The notes under the pieces are model-generated. The model was not told the DNA's origin. It ran no database searches and saw nothing but the letters and a program-made list of their open reading frames with translations. A stretch of 64,000 nt of DNA from Chrysoporthe austroafricana (lineage: Eukaryota; Ascomycota; Sordariomycetes; Diaporthales; Cryphonectriaceae), in assembly GCA_001051155.2 (NCBI GenBank), contig JYIP02000001.1, forward strand, positions 3,410,001 through 3,474,000. Reading direction: 5' to 3'. A program made the translations under genes and the position numbers. Positions 11,206-23,615 of the stretch are shown piece by piece. How positions within the stretch are numbered: the first letter of the stretch is position 1; each line of letters starts with the position of its first letter.

Positions 11206-13846
11206 TCAATGACCACCGCCACTGGACGAGAGAAACAACCGCCGGTTCTTCTTAATTACCGAATTGAGGCTCTTCTCGACCTTCTCGGCCTCCTTTCTGG
11301 CCGCCGCAAAGGCATGCTCGACGTCTTCGAGGCTCATACCCGCAATACCAGCCAGCGCACCGTTCTTCACGGTCTTACCGGCTGCGATGGCTGTGGCAGG
11401 TGTCGAGGGCAGGGCAGGTGGAGGCGGCATGGTCTGGGCGAGACCGCTGAATGCCAAGTCGCTGCCGCCGGCCGTCACGCCCAGCGAGTTTCCGTGATTA
11501 ACCGCCGCGAGGTTGGAGAAGAAGGGCTCGAGGGCTTTGATCGCGTTCTTGGACATGGCGTCGACTTGGGACGGTGTCGCTGCAGCGCCGTCGGCGGTGT
11601 TGCTTAGATCTGGCATGTGGTGGGTCTCCACGACAGAGCTGAGGTTCATCGTGCCGAGGTTCAAGCGCGTCAGGATCGTTTGGTTGATGTTGGCGAGGGC
11701 CTCCTCGCGGGTCATCTTCTGCGCAGGGTCGTCGACCACAGGCAGTGGGAGGTCGCTGTCCGAGGACATGGGGGCAGGGCCCTGAGGGAAGTAGGGCGGG
11801 GTGCCATTGGCAACGGCGCGGCCCTTGATAACGCTGAAGCCGTTGCTCGCCTCGTGGCGTGGGTGCACATATGCTGCAGCATGCTCGAAGTCAGCTGCCA
11901 GACTGGCCTGCAACTGGAGATAGCGCTCCTCCTCAGCAGGAGTCAGGTTGCGAACGCAGTTTCCGTTGGGCGTAAGCATGACGCGCGAGCCCTCAATGAC
12001 CTTGCGCACAGGTTTACCGGCAAGGAGAGCCTGCTGGTCCTCCTTACTGAGTATACTCTTGAGTTCAGCAATGCCCTCCTTAGGAATGGCCGGTGTGTGT
12101 TGATCAGAACGGTGCGACGTGCTTGAGACAACCTTCAAGACGGCAAGGGCCTCAGGGTCCGAGATCAGGCCGCTTTTCACGAGGTCTTGAAGAACAGCTG
12201 CCACAGATGGAGCCGGCCTGTCAAGAACCGGCTTTGGTGCTTCTCCTTGTGAGGACAGATTGCCATCTTTTCTTCTTGATCGAGGCACGATCGGCTCCAT
12301 CAAACTGATCGACTCATTGACAGCTTGTCTGTACGTTGACGCCTTCTCAAGAGTAGCTTTGCTCTCCTTCTCGGCAGTTCTCTCTTCGGCTGGACCAGGA
12401 GACGCAGGACGACTCTCAGCTGCAGGGGTTGCGTCCTTGGACGGAGCTGGCTTCTCCTTTTTCTGCTTCTTCTTGCGGCCTAGGATAGGGGCGATTTCGA
12501 TTTCGGGCTCCGGCTTGGCAGTAGCAACAATCGCAGCAGCTTCCTTCTTCGTCGCGTCCTTCCTCGCCTTCCGCTGCTGACTCTTTGTGGTAGACCGGAC
12601 GGCAGCCGAACCAATACGGGTAGTAGGTGGCGGAGAGTTGGTGCGAGAGGCAGATACAGACGCCGAAATAACCGACGCGGAGTCTGACACATTCTCGCTT
12701 CCAGGGGTCTCAGGCCGGTGCAAAGCACTAAAAGCCTGGCGCAGGGAAGGTGGCGCAGGTATCGAGGGAGGCGTCTCCGTCTTCGGTGTAGAAATCACTC
12801 GCAGCGTCTTCGGTCCCGTTCGCGCAGCCGGTGAGGAGATGGACATTGAACTTGGAGTAGGCAGAGCAGGAAACGCTGCATCATCTGGCTTCTCAACAGC
12901 CGACGTCACAGCAGGCGAAGGGTTTGACTTCTTGGCAGCTTTGGTGGCCGCAGCGATGTTGAGGACAGGCATGGCCTTCTTGTCTGCTTTCTTGGGCTTT
13001 TGTGTAGAGTCCGGATCGGCAAAGGGCTCAGGTGCGATTGGCGTCGCGGCTGACTTCAACGGGGTGTCAGTTTGAGTCTTTTTGATGACCATGGGCGTCT
13101 TGACAGATGGGGCCTTGACCGGCACGGGCGTTGATGTGCGGGAGACAGGCTTTGCAGATTCCAAAGCCGGGAAGTCCTCATCTTGAAGCACAGCCTTGCC
13201 CTTGGCAGAGCCCTTGGCCTGAGAGGTGATTTCTTTGGACAGACCACTCTCAACCGCGAAAGCCTTGATGATCTTCTTCGCGTCTAAGCCGGTATGCGCA
13301 GCAGAAGACTTCTTACTAGCTTTCGAGGGTTCGGTGACGGAAGAAGGTACAGGAGTAAGGGCGGGTTTGAGAGGAGTGACTGGAGTGGGCGTAACAACTG
13401 AGGTAGCGTGTAGATTCAGGAGGCCTGGCGGTGGTCGAGGTGGCGTCGCCGTCCGTGAGGGATGTCCATGAGCGTTGAAGCCCAGACCGGGGGGGACAGA
13501 AGGCGTCCCGGGAGTTCCAAATTGGGAGAGGGAATCCAAGGGCGATGTCACGCATGTGTCGTCGTTCTGGTCATCAGATACCAGGTTATCGACGTTGAAG
13601 GTGGCCTCTGCCGTGAAGCCGTAATCGTCGTCTGCGAGAAAATTAGCTTTCTGTGTGTCCTCAAGTAGGTCTGAAGTGAAGTGTAACAACGACAACGCTA
13701 TTCCGGGCTCGAAACGAGGGTCACAAGGCAGCACGACAAAGCCCCCAGAGTATGGATTATGTACAAGAGGGCCCAAGGTTACGTCACGGCTTCCATCTAG
13801 ACGATCCTGAGGTCGCCCAGGAATAGCGAAGGCATTCTTGAAGTAG
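11206..13846 (-). CDS. Large exon, probably the C-terminal tail of Not4
   Basis: An 880-codon open frame ends at the stop near 11206. It has no ATG in its first 230 codons although the sequence looks conserved from the start (AFAIPGRPQDRLDGS), so it must be spliced to an upstream exon. A good acceptor (CTGAC branch point, then CCAG) puts the exon start at 13846 in phase 2. That matches a donor (TG|GTAGAT) overlapping the stop of the Not4 exon at 14350, giving a 504-nt intron. The content (PPG-rich segments, a DEDFPALES motif, long Ala/Lys/Pro-rich disorder, a final amphipathic helix) resembles the long tails of filamentous-fungal Not4 proteins. The alternative is a separate downstream gene with an unseen first exon. 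Confidence 0.6.
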
Positions 13847-14346
13847 CTGGAAAAGGCTCTTTATTTTCCGCATAGTGTGTGCCGCGTCAGCCCCGGACGA
13901 TTGACCGGAAACTGGGCACGTTGTGTTAACGTACATGGTAATGGGTGACTTTGGGGAAGACGAGATGGCTTGCCTGACTTTACCCTGAGCCCGAAGGATG
14001 TGAAAGTTGTATAGAATGCCAGCCCTGTGAAATAACGCCGTGGGCGAATCTGTTGATGATCGCCTTTCTCAACTCCTCTTGTCCAAATGCAGATTCGACG
14101 CCTGCGCAACCTTCGCCAGCCTGTAATCCACCAGTTGCTGACTGTCGCGATGCTCGCTCAAAAGTTCAGAAAGCAGGCAAAGAGATCCGCCCCGTTCATG
14201 TCCGTCGTGCTGCCCTGTGACCACCCATTCGCAAGCCAGAAACGCCTGCATCAAATTGCGTACAAAAAGTTGTTTCGTATGGATATAAACATGGGAAACG
14301 AAAAGGAAATCTCGCCAGATTGACGAAAAGGGTGCCAAAATGTGAT

Positions 14347-16922
14347 CTACCAAGCCCGGTATGGTGTCGTGTTGTTGTACAACACGTTTGGGTTGTACCC
14401 ACCTGAAGCCTGGCCCCCAAACAGTCCCGCCGAACCGACTCCGGCATTGCTCTGTTGATGGTGCTGGATTCTCGCCTGCAGTATACTCGGGTCCGCAAGA
14501 TCTACTAAGCCACCTCCCCCAGAGGAGGAAGTGTTAGCGTGCCTGTGCTTCTTCCCCTTCTTCTTCTGCTTGGCACCGATATCTTGGTGTGCTCCATTGG
14601 GATAGAGCGCTGCCATGAGGCCGGCGGTAGCAGGAGCTGGGGTGGAGGAGGTGGAAGGTGGGTACTGGTAGGGGAAGGTAGGGAACATGTACTCACGCTT
14701 GCTAGCATCATGGGCCTGGCCGACGCCAGCAGTGCGTCCGCGGATCAAGTTTTGCAAGACTTCGTTGTTGTCTTTGGCACCAAATCCAGAGTTGCCAAAT
14801 GCCCCGCCCTGGCCAAACATGTTGGGCGGCGTGCCGGTCGACTTCAGTCCTGGGGGGGGACCAGGCATGGAAGAGTAGTAGGGGCCGCCGGGCTGTGAGT
14901 GAAAGGCGGGATTGGAGGCCTGTTGGGCCATAAGACGAGGGTTCGTTGCCATCTTCAGAGTGTTGGCAGTTGATTGTGTATCTGTGCCGAAGTTGAAGCG
15001 AGAAGTCTGGCGGCTGTGCCCCTGTCCTTGGAACAAGGATGACTGCGAGGGATTGATTCCAGGAGGCAGGCTGTCAGCAAAGCTGCCCTGCGGGCGGAGG
15101 TAGGCCTGCTGCTGCGGAGTCATGGTTCGATTGGCAAGGGCCGCAACGCCGGGTGCGCCCTGACCGAAGGCAGAAGCAATGCCCGGTCCATACAGTCCAT
15201 CGGTGCTGGATCGTGAGATGGGTGGTTGGGCGATGGCGCGACGTTGTTCGAAGGCGTGTGCCTCGCGACCATGATCACGATCCTCGGGCTCTCCGCCTAG
15301 TGCTAGACTGCCGCTCTCGGGCTCGCCCTCTGAAGGCTCCAGAGGCTCGGTCTGTTCGTCTTGTTCTCCGTTGAGGCGTCGTTCCTCCTCTTCTCGCATT
15401 GCTCGGCGCTTCTCGCCTCCTCGTGGGTCGAACAATGGAGGACAAGTGTTGTCGGGGGTGATAGGTCTCAGCTTGAACTCACCGGCACCCATGATCCTGA
15501 GCATTTCCTTTAGAGCAATGTCGGCAGGGTGCTGCTCCGTCTTGGGTGCCTCGAGGGCCGCCGCATTGGGCACAATCTCAGCTGGGCCAGCTTCGACTGG
15601 GGCGGGAGCTTCTTCTTGGGGCGCAACCTCGACGGCCTCTTCCGTTGCTTCAGTGGTCGCTGGCAATGACATGGACACAGCCGGGCTCGACGCCGCACCA
15701 CTAGTTGCATGACTGCCACGCCGGCTTCGTTGTTGTGGGTTGCGGGCCCAATTCGCAGTGGCGGGCAGGGCGGGGCCCTCCCCAGCCTCTGAATCCTCCT
15801 TGCTCGAGGTGCGGGCCATTGGCTGAGAAGCCAGGTGCGGCTGCGGTTGGGGCTGGGGCTGGGGTTGGGTCTGCTGTCGGGACAACGATCGTGAAGATGG
15901 GCCTGCGTTGCCACCGGTACGTTGAGTTTGCATGCTGTTCAGGGACGAAAGATCTTGCCTCGTATAGCTGTCCTCCTCCTCGCCGAGCTCATGCAGAAAC
16001 ATGCACTGGCGATTGGTGCACTGCTCGTGTCTCAGCCAGGCTGAGCAATACTTGGTCGTACCGAGTTGTGCCTTCAAAATGCGATCGCCGTTTTGCGAGC
16101 CGTTAACTGCGTGAATGCAACGTTGCGCATCCTCCTTCTTCTCGAAGGTTACGTAAATTCCGAGTGACTGGTTTTGCCCTTCCTGATTCTTTCGATTGCT
16201 GATCGAAATCTTCTGAATATTGCCGTACTGCCCAAAAAACTCTGGGCGTCGAAGGGTTTTAAGTAGTTCGTCTTCCTTGACCGTGGGCGTCAGTCCGGTC
16301 ACGTAAACCAGGTTCTTTTGAACGACACGGATGCCGACAAGATTTTTGCGCGCGTCTTTCTCGGATTCGCGTTTTTGAACCTCCCTCTGGCCCTGCAGCT
16401 CAGCGCGTTTCTTTCGAGATTTTTGGAGGTTGGCACGAAACTCGGCTTGCCTGTAACACGGTCAGCGCGACAGCCCCACCTCGTGTGGGGTTTGGAGGGA
16501 AGAACCAACTCTTCAGCGGTGACGGCCTTGTATTGTATTGTTTTCTCGTCGTACGGTCGGCGGCAGGCAGGGCAGAGGCCGTTCATATTCGACTTAATGT
16601 TGTGAAAGCAGAACTGGCACACCTAGACGGGTACGCGATAGTTAAGCAAACTGATGGCCAAAAGGCGGGCAGCGTAGGGGCGATGCTTGGTCAAACGTAC
16701 CTGGTAACCACAAGGGCATGGCCGAAAGTTCTTGTCCGAGAGGTCGAACTCCTCAATGCAGAGAGGACTATAATGGATTAGACATGTTTCTTTGTTATTG
16801 TTGTCACAAGGTAGGATCCAGATGAAGCTGTAGCTTTGACGGTTGACGAGGTGCATACGGGGGTAGGGCAATGCTTACCAGGTCTCTTCCTCATCGTCGA
16901 GGTATGTGTCTTGGGGCGCCAT
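14347..16922 (-). CDS. not4: CCR4-NOT complex subunit Not4, RING/RRM ubiquitin ligase
   Basis: Not4 is the E3 ligase of the CCR4-NOT complex, acting in mRNA decay, translation quality control and transcription. Exons (minus strand) are 16922-16879, 16767-16701, 16622-16510 and 16450 down to either the stop at 14347 or the donor at 14350. After splicing, the N-terminus is a C4C4 RING (CPLCIEEFDLSD, CPCGYQ, CQFCF, GLCPACRRPY). A basic helix (KSRKKRAELQ) follows, then an RRM (LVYVTGL, IYVTFEKKEDA) and a CCCH-like finger (CSAWLRHEQCTNRQCMF). The rest is Gln/Pro/Ser-rich disorder ending in a KKKGKKHRH patch. The gene shares a divergent promoter with the complex I subunit. Confidence 0.93.
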
Positions 16923-17766
16923 GTTGACGTTTGGGGGGTGGTGACGGCGATGATAAATAAAGTGATCCTAGCTGGAGAACGCACGAAACACGTCGCGCCT
17001 TGGGAAGGCTCGTCTCGGTAGGAAGGGTAGTGTATTGGAGTGCTGCCCAGTAGGACAGAACGTCGAGAAAGCGCAGGACTGACAGCCTGAAACCGCAAAA
17101 CAATGCAGTATCTAAAGCGCTAGAGGAGCTGAGGATGGACACGGTTTATGAGTGATGAATTCGTGCGTGCGGTCGAGAAGGGGAGGCTCGAGTGGATGGG
17201 AGAGAGGTCCAGAGGTGGTGTGGTTTGGTGGAAGGAAGTTGGAGTTTGAAGGCGACGATCGTGGAATCAAAGCCTGCATGGAAGGTACTTGCTAGGTTGG
17301 CCCGTGCGGGCGACGGCGAGGCTACTCGGCTAGGGGCGACTTAGTCAGCGTCGGCTGAGAGGGCCGGTCGCCTCAGCTCTCAGGCTGGGAGAGCAACTGC
17401 AGCTCTGACCACCCCAACAATGCTGGAGAACAACTTGCTTGCAACCTGCGAACGCGTTTGCAGTCGCTCCCAATAGTCTACATTCTGAGGGGTCTTTTCA
17501 GCTGCATGAGCCAACCTCGTCAACAGAGGCACCTGCTATCTTTGAAGTGGGTCATCACGTGATATGCTGGGCTGAAGAGCCGGAGGCGACTGGACTCCGA
17601 CTAGCGCTGGATCCAAGCTCCCAACCGTCGACATCACCACCCCCGAGGTCCTACAGACAGCCCACTACCTCTAGGTAGCCCCCAAAGGACCCAGGGTGCG
17701 ATACCAAACTTGTGAGGGAGGTCGTCCAACACCAATTGGCCTTCCGGCAACCCCACCACGCCCGAA
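16923..17766. promoter_or_regulatory. Divergent promoter region, Not4 (-) / complex I 30 kDa subunit (+)
   Basis: 844 bases between the two start codons, without a coding signal. A CCAAT word on the + strand near 17731-17737, about 30 bases before the + start, is the only element noted; its use is untested. Confidence 0.5.
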
Positions 17767-18716
17767 ATGGCCAGCAAATTGTGCAGGAGCAGGGCGCTGG
17801 CCCAGGCTCTCCGACCGTCGAGACCGTCCGTCCCAGTTCCCCGGAACGAGGCTGCCGCTCGATCTTTTTCCGCGACCGCCTGCGCCGGCACTTACAAAGT
17901 TCGCCTTCCCCAGGATGCCAAGAACATGCGGACGGCAGAGCGTGAGAAGCTCGGCACGCTCGAGGCGCCCATCGTCAACCCCACCGACAAGTACCAGTCG
18001 AAAGCCGACAACCTGCACAGATACGGCGCCTGGCTGATGGGCTGCCTGCCCAAGTACATCCAGCAGTTCTCGGTGTGGAAGGACGAGCTGACCATCTACA
18101 TCTCCCCGTCCGGTGTGATACCGGTCTTCACCTTCCTCAAGTGTACGTCGCCCCTCATGCTGTGCTATCCTCGCGCGACCTCTCTGTTCCCGGCTAATCC
18201 CCAGCAGACAACACCGCCGCCGAGTTCACCCAAGTCAGCGACATCACCGCGTGTGATTTCCCCACCCGCGACCAGCGCTTCGAAGTTGTCTACAACCTCC
18301 TCAGCGTGCGCCACAACTCGCGCATCCGCGTCAAGACCTACGCCGACGAGGCCTCGCCCGTTCCCTCCATAGTGAGCCTGTACCAGGGCGCCAACTGGTA
18401 CGAGCGCGAGGTGTACGACCTGATGGGCGTCTTCTTCGTCGGCCACCCTGACCTACGCCGCATCATGACCGACTACGGCTTCGAGGGCCACCCGCTGCGC
18501 AAGGACTTCCCCCTGACCGGATACACCGAGATCCGGTACGACGAGGAGAAGAAGAGGATCGTGACAGAGCCGCTGGAGCTGACCCAGGCGTTCCGGAATT
18601 TCGAGGGCGGGTCGAGCGCGTGGGAGCAGGTCGGGACGGGTGTGGACAGGAAGCCGGACAGCTTCAAGCTGCCTACGCCCAAGCCGGAGGAGAAGAAGGA
18701 GGAACCCAAGAAGTAG
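17767..18716 (+). CDS. NADH:ubiquinone oxidoreductase 30 kDa subunit (NDUFS3/NuoC family), 295 aa
   Basis: This core matrix-arm subunit of mitochondrial complex I forms part of the Q module. Exons are 17767-18142 and 18205-18716, with a 62-nt GT..AG intron splicing FLK to SDNTAAEF. The N-terminus is rich in Arg, Ser and Ala without acidic residues until about residue 28, as expected for a mitochondrial presequence. The family signature is clear: [13 protein letters not shown], then [20 protein letters not shown] and DFPLTGY. The C-terminus ends in a Lys/Glu/Pro-rich tail typical of fungal orthologues. Confidence 0.96.
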
Positions 18717-20093
18717 ATGCGGGGCGCTGGATGTACGAGTTGTGCCAATATCAATACCGAATTCCCGAGGCTACGTGGAGACTTAAAACGGCAGTGATTT
18801 GATGGCGAGACTGGGACCCAGCCAGGACCACAGGGAAGACATGGCCGAGGGAGCCCTATGGACAGGGTGGCCTATCTTTGTCTATGTCGTTATCCGCCAG
18901 TGCCTCGCCGTGTTATGGTTCCAAGTACCCACTCTATGTTCTGTTCCAAATCTTTACGTATGTGTCATCCCAGGCTTGAATGCAGACAGCCACGCTAGGC
19001 GGAAGCAGGGCCCAAGCAACGTGGCACCCAAGTGACTCATCAAGACGACCTGCAGCACCTTTCTGGACAGCGCTGTGCGTATGCGGATAGAGTTATGCAC
19101 CCGCTATGGCATGTTTGCTCGGGGCGAAGAAAGGTCGCTGCCGTCGGGCTGTCAGGGGTTCGATGTTGATCACCCAAGACCCGGGGCTCCTCCAAGATGG
19201 GCTGGGAAGGCCCCACGCCAGGGCAAACTCAATATGCAAACACATTCTCTGGAGATAGTCCAGACCCTCACGGAGACCCAGATGCGTATTTCACCGTCCC
19301 GGAAAAATTCGTAGGTTTGTTCGTGGGCATACAAGATCCAAAGACGATCTGAGCACGATTCCAGAGGCCTCTGCGGCCACAGGGAGGCGGAAACAGCAGC
19401 GCGCCGCGGTGGTCTTGTGACATGTCCACTTGATCCCTGCAGCCACAAGGTCGGATCTGCCACTGGTCCACGCGGCACTTGTTGTCCTGGGGCGTCGAGC
19501 TGCCCCATTGGCACTGTCTGAAACCGTAAGTGCACCCTCATGTAAGCAGGAGGCGGCCTCCTCATTGGCCAGATTTGCCTTCCCCTCCGTGTACTTTAGC
19601 GGGCTCTAGGCCTGTTCCAGGCTGCTGTGCCAGTGCTCCCGTCATTCATTCATTCCCTCCTCACCTTCACCAGCCCTTCTTCACCTGCCATCCCATCTAT
19701 GACCCATCGCGCCCCTCCTCGCGGGCCAGGTCTCTCACTCATCGCCATATCAGCATCTCTGGGAGCTCCGACGCTTGCCTGCTCCGGGGACGCAGCCGGG
19801 GCATTTGAGTGCTCTGGTCCCTCCCTGTGGGCTGCCACTTGGAGGCACCTGAGATGCTCGTGCTGCTGACTGCACCGGCTCAACGAGGTCCAGGCTGAGA
19901 GTCATCGGCCTTCTTTGCCAGCCTACTCATCCGATTTGACTGCCTACGACTGTTGATCGTCAGCCTGACTCGACTCTCGCTCACCTCTTGCTTGCTCGTC
20001 TCACCCGCCATAACTTCTAGGGACTGACCCCGTCCTATCAGGTCCACATAACGTCACCAGTCTCCTGTGGACGGACGTCCTCCGACCTTCACT
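18717..20093. other. Intergenic stretch, nothing recognised
   Basis: 3' flank of the complex I gene and 5' flank of the next gene. The last 400 bases are pyrimidine-rich, as is common for fungal 5' UTRs. Confidence 0.5.
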
Positions 20094-21338
20094 ATGATGG
20101 AAGCCAGCGATTACCTTGAGGACGATGGCCTGGACGAGGGCTTGTTCCACTTCGACAATGAGCAAGATGAGGCCGCCGCCATGGACCATCTCAACGACAT
20201 GGAACCTAAGACCCCTCCGTATGGATTGGCGGGTCCCTCCGCCGCTGCCCATACCGGCGCGGCGTCAGGGCGGCTCCACCTTTCTTCGGCTCAGGTCTGG
20301 CAGTCTCCGGAGCAGTCCTCGCCGCCCGCTCTGTCGTACTCGCCATCGCCCGGAACCACCTCTGCTTTTCAATACCGCCACCAGGCCTCTTCCCAGCGGC
20401 CGGAGTCTGTTCGTCACGAGCGGAAGCCCTGCTCGCCGCCTCCCCCCACGGCACGGCACTCACATCAGCTCCCCGGTGAGGGCTCAGGTGGCCAAGGGGC
20501 TGGCCGTGAGGCGAACCACCTTCCCAAGCGCATCTCGGATTTGGATCTCCGGTATCAGTACGAAGACTCACAACGGGATGAGGAACGTGTACATCGCCCC
20601 AGTCGCCGTCACAAGAAGGATGTCCGGCAGGCAGCCAGTGATGACAACCAGTATCTCGAGGACCCCCAGCACTTCCACGCCGGGTCACGAAGTGACCATA
20701 GAGGGCCAAAACTTGCCAGCCCTCATGCTCTCGACCAAGTCGAGGATCGCAGAAACCATCGGCCTCCATCCTATGACACATGCCTGCAACCCGCACCTGT
20801 GGCACCGGAACAAGACCTCGAGGGCCCACGCCTTGTCGCGCCGCCAGAGGAGAAGGAGTACGTTGTGATCCCAGAGGAGGAAGTCCTTCAGATGGAGTTT
20901 AACGGCGACGAAGAGAGCCGCATCACCGCTGAGAAGCTGAGAGCCCAGGTGGTGCAAGCTGCCATCCATAATGGCAAAGTAGTATTAATGGTGACCAAAG
21001 CCACCGGCCAATGGTGGACCAGTCCTGAGATGCGGCAAAGAAGGAGAACTGCCGCGCGCATGGTCTACAATGCCGCAGGCCAGGTTCTATCCGGTGCCGG
21101 CCATGTCCTCATGACTAGCACACCCCTTGGAGGTTTCTACAACTCGGTGTCGACGAACGTGACGCGCTTCAGGGCCGACCCTCTTTCGTATACCATGACG
21201 GGATTGGGCTTCGGAAGGAGTGACGATGCTCCTCAACAGCCGGATCCTAAGTCACAGCCGGTAGTCGCTGACGAGCATACTCTCATCGATGAGTTTGAGG
21301 ATGGCGAGGGATTTGTGGACATGTTCTACGAGGAGTGA
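20094..21338 (+). CDS. Hypothetical protein, largely disordered, 414 aa
   Basis: Single exon starting at tandem ATGs (ATGATG); I took the first. The first 30 residues are strongly acidic and residues 40-270 are Pro/Ser/Arg/His-rich low complexity. A more ordered C-terminal half follows, with a helix-rich segment (KLRAQVVQAAIHNGKVVLMV), a basic patch (MRQRRRTAARM), a small-residue hydrophobic segment (AGQVLSGAGHVLMT) and an acidic end (DEFEDGEGFVDMFYEE). I do not recognise the family. A second frame is also open across 20116-20868 but lacks the conserved-looking C-terminal segment. Confidence 0.6.
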   Translation: MMEASDYLEDDGLDEGLFHFDNEQDEAAAMDHLNDMEPKTPPYGLAGPSAAAHTGAASGRLHLSSAQVWQSPEQSSPPALSYSPSPGTTSAFQYRHQASSQRPESVRHERKPCSPPPPTARHSHQLPGEGSGGQGAGREANHLPKRISDLDLRYQYEDSQRDEERVHRPSRRHKKDVRQAASDDNQYLEDPQHFHAGSRSDHRGPKLASPHALDQVEDRRNHRPPSYDTCLQPAPVAPEQDLEGPRLVAPPEEKEYVVIPEEEVLQMEFNGDEESRITAEKLRAQVVQAAIHNGKVVLMVTKATGQWWTSPEMRQRRRTAARMVYNAAGQVLSGAGHVLMTSTPLGGFYNSVSTNVTRFRADPLSYTMTGLGFGRSDDAPQQPDPKSQPVVADEHTLIDEFEDGEGFVDMFYEE

Positions 21339-22598
21339 GGCCTGGGCTGGCATGCATACGAACCTCTGGCACAACTGCCCCTACGCGTTGTTCCGAGCAA
21401 GCACGGTGAGGGTCTCACGATAGCGAGATTTCTCGATCAACTCCTCTCGACTCGTGGGGCCGCATTCTTTCTGCGACGAACAACAACTACTATCTCTGAG
21501 TCTCGGCCACCGCCAACTTAACGCCGAATCTGTTTCCCGGCATTCGCTCCCGGCATCTTGATACCCGTGTCTCCGAATTTCGTCCTTGAGCAATTTGCGC
21601 CATTGCCGCATAATAGGGCCGTATGGGGGTGGAGTCTTGGCCAGGCTGTCACTTGCAGCCCAGAATGCGAGATGACACTTCATGCCATGCCCGACACCGA
21701 CTCCTCATTCGCGACCCCTGCCCGCATGTTGACTCGGATCTCAACAATATCCTCCCCTTAATCAGACGGCCTCCCCATACCATACTGGGTGCCACCATCA
21801 GCAAGCTTGCACCGGGAACCACGGCACCACCACGGCAGCGACAGCGCATGGTGTACGACCAACGTATATACGATCTCATATTTTTCGCCTGCCTTTCTAC
21901 GTTGTCATGCTTTTCTCCTTGCACGTCTACGGCGTTCCGTATTCCAGCGAACGATACCAGGGCGGCACGGAAACCGCCCCCGCGCGTGTATCTTGATACC
22001 AGGATACCTATATCGCAGCACAGACAAAGCTCGGTACCAAATGTACCTTGTTATCGACACACGGAGCTACTATCATTATGCTCACATTTTAGTCTTCTGT
22101 TTTCTCGGCGTTGGCGGCAAATGGGGTTGAGAAGCGTAACTTCGTCGGCGTTCTCGGTCAGTCACATGCATACCGTCATTTATCCTGGCACGGCGTAGGG
22201 GCAATAGAGGGGTCATCCAGGTCTGGGCCAGTATTTTGTATTCAGATAGTGGATAAATTGACAATATATTGAAAGCTCGAGTCAGTCTGTGTGGTGTCAA
22301 AAAGACTTATTTCGTAGTCTTCTCCGCTCTTCATTATGCTTTGTATCACGCATCTTGCCGGCCTCGATCCACCGCCGGCTTCCCTCAATTTTCCTCCATG
22401 CGGCATGAAACAGTCGAGGATCAGAGCGGTCGAGGTCGTCGCAGGAGACCGAGACCGAGGTCCTCTCCCTTCTGCGCCCCACTGCCCAAACCGGGCGCCT
22501 GCAGATGTCAGGAACACATTCTCAGCGATACCGGGAAGGGGATTTGTGTAGACTCAATGTACGAAGATAGCCTTGCCTTGGTACCATCACCACCAGCA
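21339..22598. other. Intergenic stretch between convergent genes
   Basis: No gene recognised; only short frames without a family match. Confidence 0.5.
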
Positions 22599-23615
22599 TC
22601 AGAAGATGGCGACGGCATTGGGCGGGCTGGCCACGCCGCCGGGCACCCTCAGCGGCACGCTCGAGAGGAAGAAGGTCCAGCGCCCGAGCTCCCTGCAGCG
22701 CTCGCCCAGCTCCTCGAGGTCGAACATCTCGCCGATGGGGACGCCCCAGCCGCCCAGCAGCCACTGGTGCAGCAGGCCGCCCCAGCGCATGTCGTCCGCC
22801 CACGGCTCGCTCGCCCACTCGTGGCCCAGGGCGGCGTACTGGCCCTCGACCGGCGCGCGCTCGAAGCTGGGCGCGTCCCCGGCGACCGCGGCGAAGCCGC
22901 TGTCCCAGATCCAGCGCAGGGTCTCCTTGGACGGCTCGACGCCGAGGAAGTCAGGCGTCGGCCTGTCCGGGAGGGCCTTCTGGCCGGCCTCGTCTAGCGC
23001 ATTGTACGCCCTGGTGAAGCCGCCGCGGACAAATAGGATGTCGCCGGGTCGAAAGTCCACTCTGGCCTCTCGGGCCATCTCCTTCAGGTGTGCCAGCGGG
23101 ATCGAGGCACTGGACAAGGCGTCGACCGTGATCCCTCGCCTGTCACAGAAGGACACATAGTCCAACAACACACCGCGTCCCACAATTCCACCCTTGGCCA
23201 CCCATGCATCGATCCCCATGACAGTCGAGGCCTCGATGTCGCGCTGCGTCCGCCCTCCGTAGAAACGCTCGGCCTTCTGGTACCCGAAGTGCCGCAGCCC
23301 GTCCCACTGACTGCTGCACTGGGTGTTGAAGTCGAGGTGGTCGTCGTTGATGGTCTCCCCCTTGTTGGGATGCAGGGTCCGCTGGAAGGCCGGGCGGCCA
23401 AAACTGGGGCGCGAGGGCTTGTCCAGCGACCAGTCCAGAGCGACACGCTGGCCGGTCAGAATGTTCTCGCGCGCGGCCTGGGCGACGACGTCGGGGGTCA
23501 GGAGGTTCAGGGCCCCAAGCTCGTCGTCGTCCCCGTAGAGGCCCCAGGCGTTGCCCGGCGGCCCAGACTTGTCCAGCGGCAGCGCGTCGAAGGGCGGCCT
23601 CGGCGGGGGCATCAT
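22599..23615 (-). CDS. Cyclase-family (kynurenine formamidase-like) hydrolase, 338 aa
   Basis: The start is the first of two tandem ATGs (MMPPPRP), which gives the usual N-terminus ending in WGLYGDDDELGALNLLTPD. The family (PF04199) consists of metal-dependent hydrolases such as arylformamidase. Visible marks are SSQWDGLRHFGYQ in place of the bacterial HxGTHxD metal motif, GRGVLLDYVSF, PGDILFVRGGFT and a C-terminal LHQWLLGGWGVPIGE segment. The replaced metal motif is usual for the fungal subgroup, whose substrates are mostly unknown. It faces the Zn2Cys6 regulator across a 739-base divergent promoter, which suggests shared control. Confidence 0.85.
   Translation of the reverse strand: MMPPPRPPFDALPLDKSGPPGNAWGLYGDDDELGALNLLTPDVVAQAARENILTGQRVALDWSLDKPSRPSFGRPAFQRTLHPNKGETINDDHLDFNTQCSSQWDGLRHFGYQKAERFYGGRTQRDIEASTVMGIDAWVAKGGIVGRGVLLDYVSFCDRRGITVDALSSASIPLAHLKEMAREARVDFRPGDILFVRGGFTRAYNALDEAGQKALPDRPTPDFLGVEPSKETLRWIWDSGFAAVAGDAPSFERAPVEGQYAALGHEWASEPWADDMRWGGLLHQWLLGGWGVPIGEMFDLEELGERCRELGRWTFFLSSVPLRVPGGVASPPNAVAIF

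Noticed and set aside
20116..20868. Alternative frame over the hypothetical gene at 20094
   Set aside because: It lacks the long ordered C-terminal region, and the 20094 frame is open over the full length with a proper stop.
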